From an uncultured Paracoccaceae bacterium (GTDB taxonomy: Bacteria > Pseudomonadota > Alphaproteobacteria > Rhodobacterales > Rhodobacteraceae): 64,000 nucleotides of DNA. The notes under the pieces were generated by a model. It had not been told where the DNA came from. It made no database searches and worked only from the letters and a program-made list of their open reading frames with translations. This document shows, in pieces, positions 28,471 through 38,397 of this stretch. The stretch is taken from assembly GCA_947501555.1 (NCBI GenBank), contig CANMWG010000001.1:1922001-1986000 (forward strand), in the 5' to 3' direction. Each line of letters opens with the position of its first letter. Positions within the stretch are counted from its first letter, which is position 1. A program made the position numbers and the translations under genes.

Positions 28471-29558
28471 GACTGTCTCCAGACTGTTGCCGGGATCATC
28501 ACCTCGCCTTTTGCAAGCAATCGTGCGGTCCGCACCAAACCGGCGGAATGAATGGTGATCCCGCTTGACGTTAAATCATAATTCACAAGCACATCGATCT
28601 GACCGGAGGCATGTTCGAGTGTCACGGTCGCCGGGCGCTCGTTTGGTCGTGGAGCCATACCGTCAGCAACAGTGCCTGGCGTTAAAAGGCAGGCGGCAAG
28701 ACATTGCGCCCCAGTGACTGCCATTGTTGGATGCGCCTTCCACGGCATGAAATAGCGGGTTGCGACCGTTCCGCCGTCTTTGGCGGGTGCGAGTAGGCCG
28801 AATTTGGGCGTCACAGATGCGGCGACATCTTTAATGCCCATAGCTTCGCCTGCCTTGATGCGAACCACCTCCATCTTCGCAAAGAAAGCCGTGTTTTCGT
28901 TCAACTCTTCCACCGTTTCATAGCCCGTCAGGTCAAAATCACCTGCACGGGCGATCACCATTGGCATGGCGACGTCCATGCAGGTCACCTTCATCCCTTC
29001 AAAGATGTCGGTCAAATTGCCCGTCGGTAGAAAGGCCCCAGTGGCGCCACCGACGGTGTCCATGAATTGCAATCCGATGGGGGCGGCAATCCCGGGCACG
29101 CCGTCAATAGAAGTTTCGCCCACGTATGATACAGCAACGTCGGGGGTTTGAACCAGTGCGACAACCCTGGCGTCTGTGTTGACAGCGCGGATTTTCACGG
29201 AGGTTTCCGCACCTGTCGGGGCGATCAATCCCATTTCAATCGCAGCCGGGCCAACGCCGGATAGGATATTCCCGCAGGTCGGTTTGAAATCGACGCTTTG
29301 ATCTTTCACGCTGACTTGCGCGAAAAAGTAATCGATATCGGCCCAGTCGTCAGTTGAAGGCGAAAGCATTGCGACCTTCGTTGTCACGGCGTTCCCCCCA
29401 CCGATGCCATCGATATTGAGTACATGACCCGACCCGATCATAGCGACCAACACTTGGGCCAACGTGTCTTGATCGTCGGGTAAATCGGCACGTTTCAAAT
29501 AGGGGCCACGCGATGTGCCGCCTCGCATCAGCAAGAAGGGGATCGCCGTCTGCGTCAT
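28467..29558 (-). CDS. PrpF-family isomerase/tautomerase
   Basis: The 363-residue protein starts at ATG 29558 in ATGA overlap with the transporter stop. The N-terminal FLLMRGGTSRGPYL, the GGGNAVTTKVAM loop and CGNILSGVGP with the catalytic Cys are PrpF marks. Relatives isomerise 2-methylaconitate or tautomerise 4-oxalomesaconate (GalD, gallate degradation). The substrate is likely an unsaturated tricarboxylate brought in by the adjacent TTT system. Confidence 0.87.
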   Translation of the reverse strand: MTQTAIPFLLMRGGTSRGPYLKRADLPDDQDTLAQVLVAMIGSGHVLNIDGIGGGNAVTTKVAMLSPSTDDWADIDYFFAQVSVKDQSVDFKPTCGNILSGVGPAAIEMGLIAPTGAETSVKIRAVNTDARVVALVQTPDVAVSYVGETSIDGVPGIAAPIGLQFMDTVGGATGAFLPTGNLTDIFEGMKVTCMDVAMPMVIARAGDFDLTGYETVEELNENTAFFAKMEVVRIKAGEAMGIKDVAASVTPKFGLLAPAKDGGTVATRYFMPWKAHPTMAVTGAQCLAACLLTPGTVADGMAPRPNERPATVTLEHASGQIDVLVNYDLTSSGITIHSAGLVRTARLLAKGEVMIPATVWRQS

Positions 29559-31582
29559 GTCAGCGGCCAAGGTAAATCGGCGACGTCTTGCAGAAGACCC
29601 GGTGGGAAATCGCGGTTAAGGGTCCAAGCCATCGCGCAAATAAACGCGATGCCAGCGGCAGTATAGGCGGCCGCAAAGCTCCAACTTTTGCCGGCGCGCA
29701 TGCGGATAAACAAGAACAGGAATCCCGTAAGCGCCAAGATGAAACCGACAAGCGCCGTTGCGACAAGAAGGCCCGCGAACCAAGCCAACGTTGGCCAAAG
29801 ACCAAACATGTTTTCGCTGGCGTCTTCGGCCTCACGGTCTGCAAAGATCGGCGCGGTTTCGTTTGCGCGCATCATCTGCACCAAAAGCAACACGCAACCG
29901 ATCAGACCAACAGTGGCCACGAAGACAGGAAACACGCGGTCCATTCGCGCAAAGTCAGGAATGATCGACGCGTTCCAATAGGTCAGCGTGATGTAAATCG
30001 TGACAGCCAAAAGAAAGATCATCGGTGCGCGCTTGTTCCCAGCGGCAACTGTGCCCTCTGCCTGAATGTTTTTGGCTTGTCGCAAGCCGATGACAACAGA
30101 GAGAAGCGTGATGATGATCAATACGATCACGATAGGGCTGAAGACATATTCGATGCCCTCTTCAAACCCGCGGCGGAAACGGGATGCGCCGATCTGATAG
30201 GCTTGGTTTGTGTACCGTTCTGCAGGGGCCGACAGTACGAAGCCGATCAAAAATGCGGGGCGGGACCAATCAAACCGCCGCATCAAGATGCCCAATAATC
30301 CGATCCCGAAAAGCGCGACCAGATCCCAAATTTCTTGGCGTGATTGGAACGCTGCGAACGCGATAATCATGAACAAGAATGGCGCAAGCAGTGCAAAGCG
30401 GATCTCTGTCAACTTCGCAATGCCGCCAGAGGCCGCGATGCACAGCAATGTGCCGACAACATTGGCAATCGCGAGGAGCCAGACGATCGCATAAGTGAAA
30501 TCGAGGTTGTTTTTCAACATCGATGGGCCAACTTCGATCGATCCGGTTCCAAGCAGCGCGACTGCCGAAATGAAGATTGCCATCGAGCCAGATCCGGGAA
30601 TGCCGAACAACAGTGTTGGCACCAAGCCGCCGCCTTCCTTGGCGTTGTTTGAGCTTTCCGGCCCAATCACACCGCGCACGTCGCCTGAGCCAAAGCCCGA
30701 CTTATCTTTGGCGGTTTGAACCGTATGGCCATAGGCGATCCAATCCACTACAGATCCGCCGAGGCCAGGTATGACACCGACAACCACGCCGATCAGCGAA
30801 CACCGCATAGAGAGCCATTTGTTCGCCCACCAGTCTTTCACGCCTTCGATCCAGCCACCACCCAATGGGGCGCGGTCGGAGATGGCTTTGTCGCGACGCA
30901 GCAGGGCAATGATTTCAGGGATCGCAAAGATGCCCAAGCCGACGATCACCAATTTCAGACCATCGGCCAGATAGGGCAGATCATAGGTCGACATGCGCAA
31001 CGCGCCAGAACTTGCGCCTTCGCCAATGGTACCTAAAAGAATGCCAAGGCAGGCGGCTACGAGGCCTTTAAGGGCCACGCGGCCCGCAAGGATACCGACC
31101 ATCGACAAACCAAAAATGGTGATCATCAAAAGTTCGGGTGTCTGAAACAAGAGCACGATGGGCCGCGCCGCGAGAATAAAAACTGTTAAAAACGCAGCGC
31201 CGACGAGGCCGCCAAAGAGCGACGACGCGAACGCCGCCGATAGTGCGCGGGCTGCGAGCCCTTTCTTGGCCATCGGAAAACCATCAAGAACCGTTGCTTG
31301 ACTGGCCGAAGATCCGGGGATGCCCATCAACACAGAGGCGAAGGTATCCGAGGTTGGCACCACTGCGACCATACCGATCATCAGCGCTAACCCTGTCACC
31401 GGCTCCATGCCAAACATGAATGGAAGCAGGAGGGACAATCCAGCGATGCCGCCCAAACCGGGGAACACACCGATACACAGCCCCATCACGACGCCTAACA
31501 CAAGATAGCCGATCACGTGCGGCTGCAAGATCATTGCAAATGCGTCATTTAGCGCAGGCAAAGCTGTCGCAAAGATCTCCAT
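29555..31582 (-). CDS. Fused TctA-TctB transporter membrane subunit
   Basis: The protein has 675 residues. Residues about 1-500 are the large TctA subunit of the tripartite tricarboxylate transporter (GLCIGVFPGLGGIAGLSLLL and the second-repeat VVGVIPGLGGSVVDWIAYGH). Residues about 515-675 are a four-helix TctB-like small subunit (RAPMIFLLAVTIYITLTYW onward). The two are usually separate genes; here they form one chain. It couples solute uptake to an ion gradient with the periplasmic binding protein encoded upstream. Confidence 0.93.
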   Translation of the reverse strand: MEIFATALPALNDAFAMILQPHVIGYLVLGVVMGLCIGVFPGLGGIAGLSLLLPFMFGMEPVTGLALMIGMVAVVPTSDTFASVLMGIPGSSASQATVLDGFPMAKKGLAARALSAAFASSLFGGLVGAAFLTVFILAARPIVLLFQTPELLMITIFGLSMVGILAGRVALKGLVAACLGILLGTIGEGASSGALRMSTYDLPYLADGLKLVIVGLGIFAIPEIIALLRRDKAISDRAPLGGGWIEGVKDWWANKWLSMRCSLIGVVVGVIPGLGGSVVDWIAYGHTVQTAKDKSGFGSGDVRGVIGPESSNNAKEGGGLVPTLLFGIPGSGSMAIFISAVALLGTGSIEVGPSMLKNNLDFTYAIVWLLAIANVVGTLLCIAASGGIAKLTEIRFALLAPFLFMIIAFAAFQSRQEIWDLVALFGIGLLGILMRRFDWSRPAFLIGFVLSAPAERYTNQAYQIGASRFRRGFEEGIEYVFSPIVIVLIIITLLSVVIGLRQAKNIQAEGTVAAGNKRAPMIFLLAVTIYITLTYWNASIIPDFARMDRVFPVFVATVGLIGCVLLLVQMMRANETAPIFADREAEDASENMFGLWPTLAWFAGLLVATALVGFILALTGFLFLFIRMRAGKSWSFAAAYTAAGIAFICAMAWTLNRDFPPGLLQDVADLPWPLT

Positions 31583-31661
31583 GCGGGACCCCGTTCAATC
31601 TTCAAAGAATATGAGATGACCCCACCAGTGACGTGCACAGGTGGGGTTGGGTTTTCAGTGA

Positions 31662-32753
31662 TTACTGAAGAACAACGCCGTATCGATCGCTCAACCAGTT
31701 GATCACGAAGTCTTTTGCAACTTCGGGCACATCTGTTGCACTTGTTAATGCTGTTTGCGCTGCGTCGCCTGTCAGCTGTGGGTAAACGCCAAGACGTGCG
31801 GCTGAGATCTCGGCGAAGTCATCGCGTTCTTGGATCGCAGCGAAAGCATCGGTGAACGTCGCAATCGCATCGTCAGGTGCGCCAGCCGGCAGGAAGACCA
31901 TTTTCTGTGCCGGGAAACCTGCGATAAAGAAGGCTTTCCAAGCGTCCCACTGTTCGCCAGAAGTTTCACAACCGTCAGTCGCTTCGCACACCTCTTTGAA
32001 GGTTGGCATATCGGGGAAAGTTGGGTCACGAACGATATTGCCATCAGTGTCTAAAGCACCGAATGAGAACCATGGAACAGCCGTACCTGCATCAACCAGC
32101 GGTGTAACGCCGGACAGGTAGGAAGATGATGTTTGGTAATCAATGTTGGCTTCGCCACGCTCAAACATCAAACGACCATCGCCGCGCCCTTCAATGCCGA
32201 ATACGGGTTCGACTTGAAGACCAAGCATTTCCCAAGCCAAGAGCGGCACCAGGTCAAGACGTGTCGCACCCTGTGAACCGTAGATGAAATCTTCACCAGC
32301 AATGCCAGATGCGTTACCACCGTCGCCCAATCGACCGGCAAGATCTGTTGGCAAGTAGGCCACGCCGCCTGTGCCAGAGGCCAGCACCACGTTCCAATCG
32401 CTGTATTCATAGCGTACGCGTGGGTCGCTCAGCAGATATGGGAACTGTGTAGACCCCGAAGATCCAAAGATCGTTGTGCCATCTTCATATGTCATATCCT
32501 GGAACGCGTTGGCACCTTTTGTGGAACCAGCGCCTGGATTGAATGTCACAACCACTGTCGGATTTCCTGGCAGTTCTTCAGACAGAAGCGGAGCGTAAAA
32601 GTTTGCCCATTTCGCGGACCCACCTGTTTCAGAGAAGGGAATGATCCATTCGACCGTTTTCCCAGACAGGTCGATCCCGTGACCATCTGCAGCAGCCTGC
32701 ATGCCAACCAAAGCGGTTGAGAGCGCTAGCGCGCCCATCGTTTTCCTAAGCAT
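31662..32753 (-). CDS. TctC-family substrate-binding protein
   Basis: The 363-residue protein starts at ATG 32753, preceded by GGAGGAAAACAA. A Sec signal peptide (MLRKTMGALALSTALVGMQA) is followed by a binding-protein fold with the GGSAKWANFYAPLLSEELPG ligand region and FNPGAGSTKGAN. It is a periplasmic high-affinity receptor for the TTT transporter, probably for a tricarboxylate. A gap of 79 bp separates it from the transporter gene. Confidence 0.88.
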   Translation of the reverse strand: MLRKTMGALALSTALVGMQAAADGHGIDLSGKTVEWIIPFSETGGSAKWANFYAPLLSEELPGNPTVVVTFNPGAGSTKGANAFQDMTYEDGTTIFGSSGSTQFPYLLSDPRVRYEYSDWNVVLASGTGGVAYLPTDLAGRLGDGGNASGIAGEDFIYGSQGATRLDLVPLLAWEMLGLQVEPVFGIEGRGDGRLMFERGEANIDYQTSSSYLSGVTPLVDAGTAVPWFSFGALDTDGNIVRDPTFPDMPTFKEVCEATDGCETSGEQWDAWKAFFIAGFPAQKMVFLPAGAPDDAIATFTDAFAAIQERDDFAEISAARLGVYPQLTGDAAQTALTSATDVPEVAKDFVINWLSDRYGVVLQ

Positions 32754-32830
32754 TTGTTTTCCTCCCAGAAGGGCCTGCACGACCCTGAATTTAGAATCAG
32801 AAGCGCAAATAAGTCTCCTTGATGATCAAA

Positions 32831-32862
32831 CCTTGCAGTGACATCCTTGCATGAACCTTGCA
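32831..32862. promoter_or_regulatory. Three CCTTGCA direct repeats
   Basis: CCTTGCA occurs at 32831, 32845 and 32856, between the divergent TctC gene and the response-regulator gene. Spacings of 14 and 11 bp suit direct-repeat binding by an OmpR-type response regulator such as the one encoded next door. Confidence 0.5.
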
Positions 32863-32894
32863 TCGGGGAACTAAATTTATGGAAAGGAACAGCT

Positions 32895-33563
32895 GTGCGT
32901 ATCGTCGTCGTCGAGGATAATGTTTCGGTTGCGAAGGGTATTCGTTATTATCTTCAAGACGAGGGACACGCTGTAGATGTGCTGAGCGACGGAGGCGCAG
33001 CCCAGAGCTTTTTGCAAGATGACGATGGCGACATTGTTGTCATCGACATTAACTTACCCGAAGTTGATGGGCTAACGGTGCTACGGGATATGCGCGCGCG
33101 CGGAGATCTGCGGCCCGTATTATTGCTAACCGCTAGATCAGAGACCACTGATAAGGTTACGGGTCTAGACGCCGGCGCTGATGACTATCTTATAAAGCCC
33201 TTCGAAATGGACGAATTCGGAGCCCGTATTCGCGCGCTATCGCGGCGGGTAAGCGACAAGCCCACAAAGGTCACGAAAATTGGAGACCTTGAATTTGATC
33301 AGACCGCGCGAATGGTCAAAAGTGCAGATGGCCCCCTTGAAATTCCAAGACGTGAGGTCGCACTTTTCGAACGTCTTTTGATGGCCGAAGGGCGGATCGT
33401 ATCCAAACAGCTTTTACTCGATAGCCTTTATGGCACGGGTGCGGATGTCGATGAACCTGTCGTCGAGGTCTATGTTTCGCGTCTGAGAAAACGTCTTCAA
33501 CCCTTTCACGTACAAATTATCGTCAAACGTGGCTTAGGGTATTTGATGCAGGCCGTGCCATGA
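32895..33563 (+). CDS. TctD-like OmpR-family response regulator
   Basis: The protein has 222 residues from GTG 32895 (ribosome site GGAAAGGA). The receiver domain has the phosphorylation Asp in DIVVIDINLPEVDG, with LLLTARS and LIKPFEM. The C-terminal winged helix ends YVSRLRKRLQPFHVQIIVKR. It should activate the divergent transporter genes when the carboxylate is sensed by the kinase. It overlaps the kinase gene by four bases. Confidence 0.9.
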   Translation: MRIVVVEDNVSVAKGIRYYLQDEGHAVDVLSDGGAAQSFLQDDDGDIVVIDINLPEVDGLTVLRDMRARGDLRPVLLLTARSETTDKVTGLDAGADDYLIKPFEMDEFGARIRALSRRVSDKPTKVTKIGDLEFDQTARMVKSADGPLEIPRREVALFERLLMAEGRIVSKQLLLDSLYGTGADVDEPVVEVYVSRLRKRLQPFHVQIIVKRGLGYLMQAVP

Positions 33564-34924
33564 AAACCAGCCTGTCATTGCGCGGACGGCTGACTTTGGT
33601 CATTCTGACACCACTTATGGTAATTGCTTTAGCGTTTGGAGCGTGGGCATATTTTGATGCACAGGCCAATGCCGCAGAACGGTTTGATCGTTCGTTGCTG
33701 TCGACCGCGCTTGCTATTTCTCGGGACACGGCCGTGACAGGTGGAGATCTTCCTAGCGAGGAGACACGCGACCTTTTGCGCGATACGTCCGGTGGCACGG
33801 TGTTCTATCATGTCTATGCCCCCGACGGAGTTTTCGTAACGGGCTACGCGACGCCGCCGGTTCCGCCCGGCTCGGTCCCACTTGACGCAACCCAAACCTA
33901 CTATGATGCAACATACCAAGGCGCACCGGTTCGCGCTTTGCGGTTCGTACAAAACACATCGATCGATGGGTTGGCTGGGCCGTTTACGTTTTCGGTATGG
34001 CAACGGACCTCTGTTCGAGATGGGTATGTAAGAACACGGACAGGCCCAGTCTTCCTTATCATCGCGTCGATGATTGGTGCGCTTGCTGTGATAGTTTGGT
34101 TCGGTGTCGGCCTTGGTTTGGCTCCACTAATTGACCTTGAGGACGCCATTGCGCGGCGTTCTGTCTTGGATCTTTCGCCTATTAAGCGCCGCATTCCTGA
34201 AGAAGTCTCTGGTATTGTCGGGCGGTTCAATGATCTGGTCGGTGAGCTTTCAAAGACGCTAGATGCAAAAAACGCCTTTATTTCCGACGCGGCACATCAA
34301 CTCCGAAACCCAATCGCCGGGGTCCAAAGTCTCGCGGAATCTGTGGTCAAAGCCAAAACTTTGGACGACGCAAATGCAAGGTCACAGGACCTGTTGATCG
34401 CGGCCCGCGAAGCCGGGCAATTGGCCAACAGCTTGTTAACGCTTGATCGAGCACAATCAACGTCGCCCTCTAATGTCAAACAGACGTTTAATCCGCTGGA
34501 AAAATTGCAAACCATTAGCGAAAAATTCAAAGCTGAAGCCGAAAGGGCAAATGTCCAGTTCCAATCAAAGCTCACGAGTGAAGAGATAAAACTGACAGGT
34601 GATCCGGTGATGTTTGAACAAGCGGTCCTAAATCTCTTGAACAACGCGCTCATGCATGGCGGCTCAGATATGACTCAGATTCAGCTATCAGCGAACCTAA
34701 CTGACCAGATTTTGAATGTGACCATAGCCGATGATGGTAAGGGTATCGCCGAAAAAGACGTAGAACGCGCGCTTGGACGTTTCAGTCAAATTGGCCCAAG
34801 CGCCGGATCAGGCCTTGGACTTCCCATCGCCGCCGAGATCGTAACATCTTTTGGTGGACAGATCGATATGGTGAAAGCACAAAATACCTTTTCTGTGAGC
34901 TTAAAGTTCACAACGGACTATTGA
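33560..34924 (+). CDS. TctE-like sensor histidine kinase
   Basis: The 454-residue membrane kinase has a transmembrane helix at residues 9-27, a periplasmic sensor of about 125 residues (2CSK_N type), a second helix (FLIIASMIGALAVIVWFGVG), a HAMP-like linker, the H-box SDAAHQLRNPIAG, the N-box LNLLNNALMHGG and the G boxes ADDGKGI and GSGLGLPIA. It is the partner of the preceding regulator. Confidence 0.9.
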   Translation: MKTSLSLRGRLTLVILTPLMVIALAFGAWAYFDAQANAAERFDRSLLSTALAISRDTAVTGGDLPSEETRDLLRDTSGGTVFYHVYAPDGVFVTGYATPPVPPGSVPLDATQTYYDATYQGAPVRALRFVQNTSIDGLAGPFTFSVWQRTSVRDGYVRTRTGPVFLIIASMIGALAVIVWFGVGLGLAPLIDLEDAIARRSVLDLSPIKRRIPEEVSGIVGRFNDLVGELSKTLDAKNAFISDAAHQLRNPIAGVQSLAESVVKAKTLDDANARSQDLLIAAREAGQLANSLLTLDRAQSTSPSNVKQTFNPLEKLQTISEKFKAEAERANVQFQSKLTSEEIKLTGDPVMFEQAVLNLLNNALMHGGSDMTQIQLSANLTDQILNVTIADDGKGIAEKDVERALGRFSQIGPSAGSGLGLPIAAEIVTSFGGQIDMVKAQNTFSVSLKFTTDY

Positions 34925-35536
34925 GCGCAATTGTATAATACAGCGAGATCTAAAGGTCCAAAGTCGATATTTAAGTGCCGTAATGCAACGTGCATACACC
35001 CGCTTTCTCTTGAAACTGGCGCTTTAAGAAGTGTTTTTTACATGGCTCCCTACCGTCATTCCCCAGATTGATAACGGCAACGACCGGTATGATGACTCAT
35101 GCCGCACCACAATAGTAATCCTGCTGCAGAGGCGAAAGAATACTGCGTCAGCGAAGCATAAAAAGTGAATGTCGGCTTGGTCCGCGCTGCAGCCATCCAC
35201 TCAAGCCAAGATGCCGCCCTTTGCACCAACGTCGGCTTTCGGGACGGTGACTGATTGAACTCGCCCGCTGTCGAATGTCAGCTTCTCTAATTGGGTGTTT
35301 GGGTCAAGCTCGTTTTCCTTGTTTGTTTTGGGTCATTGTCACTCATCCGGGTCACGCTTCTCTTCGCAGTCTGGTTGATGCCATGACGGCACCGCTGCAC
35401 GCATATGTCGGATCGGACGTGGAGAGCCTTGCTTTGAGACGCACTTCACTTGGCGCAGCAGACATTTTCGGCATCATCCACGAACCTCGTCCGGTGAGGG
35501 ACGACCCCTTCAGGATTGGGGTTTCGGCTGTTCAGA
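34925..35536. other. Non-coding region before IS remnants
   Basis: I find no gene with coding character in these 0.6 kb. The right half probably holds the end sequences flanking the IS110 remnant. The rest is unassigned. Confidence 0.4.
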
Positions 35537-35983
35537 TCATGCCATGCCTCCCACGTTTTCCTGACGGAATTCCGTGCCATCAACCCACATGCGGTGGAGC
35601 AAGACCGCGAGTTTGCGGGCGACGGCGACAATGGCGCGACGTCGGCCTTTGGTCCGGATCAATCGCATGCCCCAAGATTTGATCTGTGAACCAGCCACCG
35701 TTCGCATGAGTAGTGCATTGGCAGCAGCATATAGCGTTGCTCGGACATCTCGGTCACCTGCTTTGGATATGCGCCCAGGATTGTCATGTTCGCCAGACTG
35801 GTAGCGTCGCGGCGTCAGACCAAAATGCACACTATCAATCCGTGACCGTTTGAAGCGCGTCGGATCGTCCACAGCAGCTTTGAAGGTCAGTGATGCTATC
35901 GGCCCGACAGCCGGAACACTCATCATCCGCATGCAAACTTCGTCATGGCTGGCGGCGCGTTTGACACTTAGATCCAGTTTCAG
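35537..35983 (-). pseudogene. IS110-family transposase remnant (C-terminal part)
   Basis: About 148 residues of the Transposase_20 C-terminal domain remain: MSVPAVGPIASLTFKAAV, then HFGLTPRRYQSGEHDNPGRI, KAGDRDVRATLYAAANALL and a helical tail. The N-terminal RuvC-like DEDD domain is missing. The frame runs on into antisense IS3 DNA at about 35983, where the two mobile fragments abut. Confidence 0.85.
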
Positions 35984-35984
35984 A

Positions 35985-36514
35985 AACCGGAACCGTTGGC
36001 CGTGCCCGAAGCCCCGAACGAGGTTTGGTCTATGGACTTCATGGCCGATCAACTCGTAGATGGTCGGTCCTTCCGAAAGCTGAACGTGCTGGATGACTTC
36101 AACCGCGAAGGCTTGGTAATTGAGGTGGACTTCTCGTTGCCGTCGAACCGCGTCGTACGAACGCTGAACCAGATCATTGCGTGGCGAGGCAGGCCGCTGG
36201 CCATTCGTCCCCGAATACGGAAGTGGCCGGCTCCAGACGTGGGCTGAGAAGGCGGGATCGGGTTGATCTACATTCAACCGGGCAAGCCGCAGCAAAATGC
36301 CTATGTCGAACGGTACAACCGGACCGTTCGCACCGAATGGCTGGGGCGATACCACTTCAACAGCATTGAGGAGGTACAAGACCAGGCCACCAGATGGCTC
36401 TGGACTTACAACAACGAAAGGCCAAGCATGGGGATCTGAGGGATAACCCCGATACAGAAACTGAAAGCAGCTTAGATTCTACTGAAGTGCACCTCTAAAA
36501 ATGGGGGGATTACC
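35985..36514 (+). pseudogene. IS3-family transposase OrfB remnant
   Basis: The integrase core is recognisable in two frames. [20 protein letters not shown] and [20 protein letters not shown] lead to RPLAIRP, then a small deletion near 36212 removes the DNGPE metal-site block and shifts the frame. After it come GLIYIQPGKPQQNAYVERYN and WLWTYNNERPSMGI, then an in-frame stop at 36437. The right inverted-repeat end with AAAATGGGGGGATTACC lies at about 36498-36514. The left part is missing. Confidence 0.88.
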
Positions 36515-37725
36515 GCCACAACGGATTGATCGATCACATTGGCGCGCATCTGAGCGGAAAAACCTATAAAAGTTGGTTTGATCAGTTGCCATTGCATGTT
36601 GCAACACACACCCGCGAAAACTTCGGCCTATTGTTACTGAAGGGTCCAAACGCCAAACGTCAGTTTGTGTCGGAGTTGAATTGGATCAAATCTGGCCACA
36701 TAGGGTACAGCTTCTTTAACAACGGGCCGGACGTCATGGTCGCCAAGCTAGCCGAGCTGGAACGCAAACGCCCAAAACGATAACTCGCTCTATCGCGCCC
36801 GTTTTGGCGTATTTTTTGAATGGCTCCGAAACCGGGGCGATGACGACGCATTCGACGCCATTCGCGATTCTGTTCGCGCGTTTATCTTTGAGACCCATCC
36901 AGTCCCCAAGGGTGCGCTTGTTCTTGGCTTCGAAAACCCCAAACGGCAATTTCACACGCATCGCACCTTGTCGAGAGAGCGGCAGTTGAATTTCATGAGG
37001 ACCGGCCATGCGCTGCTTAAGCGAGGGTTTGTCCGGCGAAACGAAAACAACCAATTTGAACTGCTGCGTTACATTCCATCGAGCGTCGCAGATGAAGTCG
37101 CGCAAGAGCTGAACAGCGTCTTTACCATTTCAGCTACAGCCAAAAAAACTTGGATTGCCCCGCGCAATGCTCGACAAACTTTCGGCAAACAAACTCATCC
37201 AGCCACATTTCAAGCATCGAGGCGCTGTTCCAGGGTTCCACAGCAACGAGATTTGGCGCTTTGCAACATCAGTTACAACGGGTTGGGTCCCGTATTTTGG
37301 GAACAAGCCCGCAAAAAATGGTGTTAATCCGGGATGCCGCGATGCACTGCAGATGCGCCACATGGCAAGTAATGGCGGTGATCATCCATTATCCGTTACC
37401 CGTCACGAACCCGGACAAAAGAAAAACGGCTTTCAGATCATATCACCTGTCCGTACGCTCTGGCCAAAAAGCTCGACGAAATCGAACCCCGTACCGTCAC
37501 ACTCCTAAAGGCATCAAACATGTTGGGACGTAAAGCAGCCAACATTGAAAATCTGATCAAGGCAGGAAAGTTGGTCGAGACAACACTTTTCGCAAAACAC
37601 CACAAAGGCAAGTACCGAGAAGATGTAAGCCCTTCAAGATATATAATTTTTTGTTCCTGTCGGCCTCTACTGCGGGCAATAGCCGCCTTCGTTGAATGCC
37701 ATCACACGCACGTGCCAACATAATC
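36515..37725 (+). pseudogene. Frameshifted TniQ-like gene remnant
   Basis: Coding similarity continues across at least three frames. The first piece is HNGLIDHIGAHLSGKTYKSW (36517-36783). Then comes NDNSLYRARFGVFFEWLRNR and onward to HTHRTLSRERQLNFMRTGHA (from about 36777). Then KKLGLPRAMLDKLSANKLIQ (from about 37140, shifted at a run of A), and finally NMLGRKAANIENLIKAGKLV (to about 37610). The middle piece resembles the helical region of TniQ proteins of Tn7/Tn5053-type transposons. The assignment is from pattern memory and uncertain; that the gene is broken is clear. Confidence 0.45.
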
Positions 37726-38397
37726 ATGGCAGGCGATTCACTCAGTGCATATCCAAATGGCGAATCTCGTGTTTGTCTAAAAAAATCGAGCCCGACACAT
37801 AATGTGCCGGGCCCTTCATTCATACTGAAAAAACTTTTTAAAATGTTACTTCGGAACCGTCTCACTCATTAACTCTGCCAAGTGCGATGCGTAATTCACA
37901 TTGAGCCGCACTCAGCTCTGTACATGGGGTCGGAACAGGGAATTTCCGGACCCAAGGATGGTGTCAAAGAGACAACCGCATTCATCTTGAAATTATTCGG
38001 CAGCCACTCACGCCTGCTTTTACCCAAGACCTTCTAAGACGATAACAATTGAGCCTAGTTAACACTGTTTCTACTACTTCAGCATCGTCGTCGGTCACCT
38101 CTCTCCCTTCCTTACCGCCTAGTTTGTTGACCTAAAAAGACAGTGACGAGGACGGCGTCGCGGTCTTTTCTCAGGTCCGTTAGACTAGGCGATGACGTAG
38201 AGGTAACCTTAATGACTGGCCGGAGTCCTGAAAGTGGATCTGAAATTTTCTGAAAATTAATAAACGTTGACCTTTCGCCCTGACGGTGGGCAACACGGAA
38301 ATATGCTTGCGCGAAAGGCGATCCAAGGTAAATTGTCATTCAGAGATTTGGACTTAGCCGCAATTCGCAATCTGCAAACTGTCTTGAGGAGACATAA
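37726..38397. other. Non-coding region upstream of the regulator cassette
   Basis: No gene is supported. It contains a hairpin at 37790-37812 and, close to the downstream gene, an AT-rich dyad AAATTTTCTGAAAATT (38242-38257) that may belong to the cassette promoter. Low-GC patches and lack of coding bias fit decayed mobile DNA. Confidence 0.45.
37790..37812. terminator. Hairpin, possible terminator
   Basis: GCCCG-A-CACAT and ATGTG-C-CGGGC form a 10-pair stem with one mismatch. No T-run follows directly, so termination is only likely. Confidence 0.45.

Noticed and set aside
35275..35682. Plus-strand frame of 135 codons
   Set aside because: Its second half is antisense to the IS110 remnant and its start has no ribosome site.
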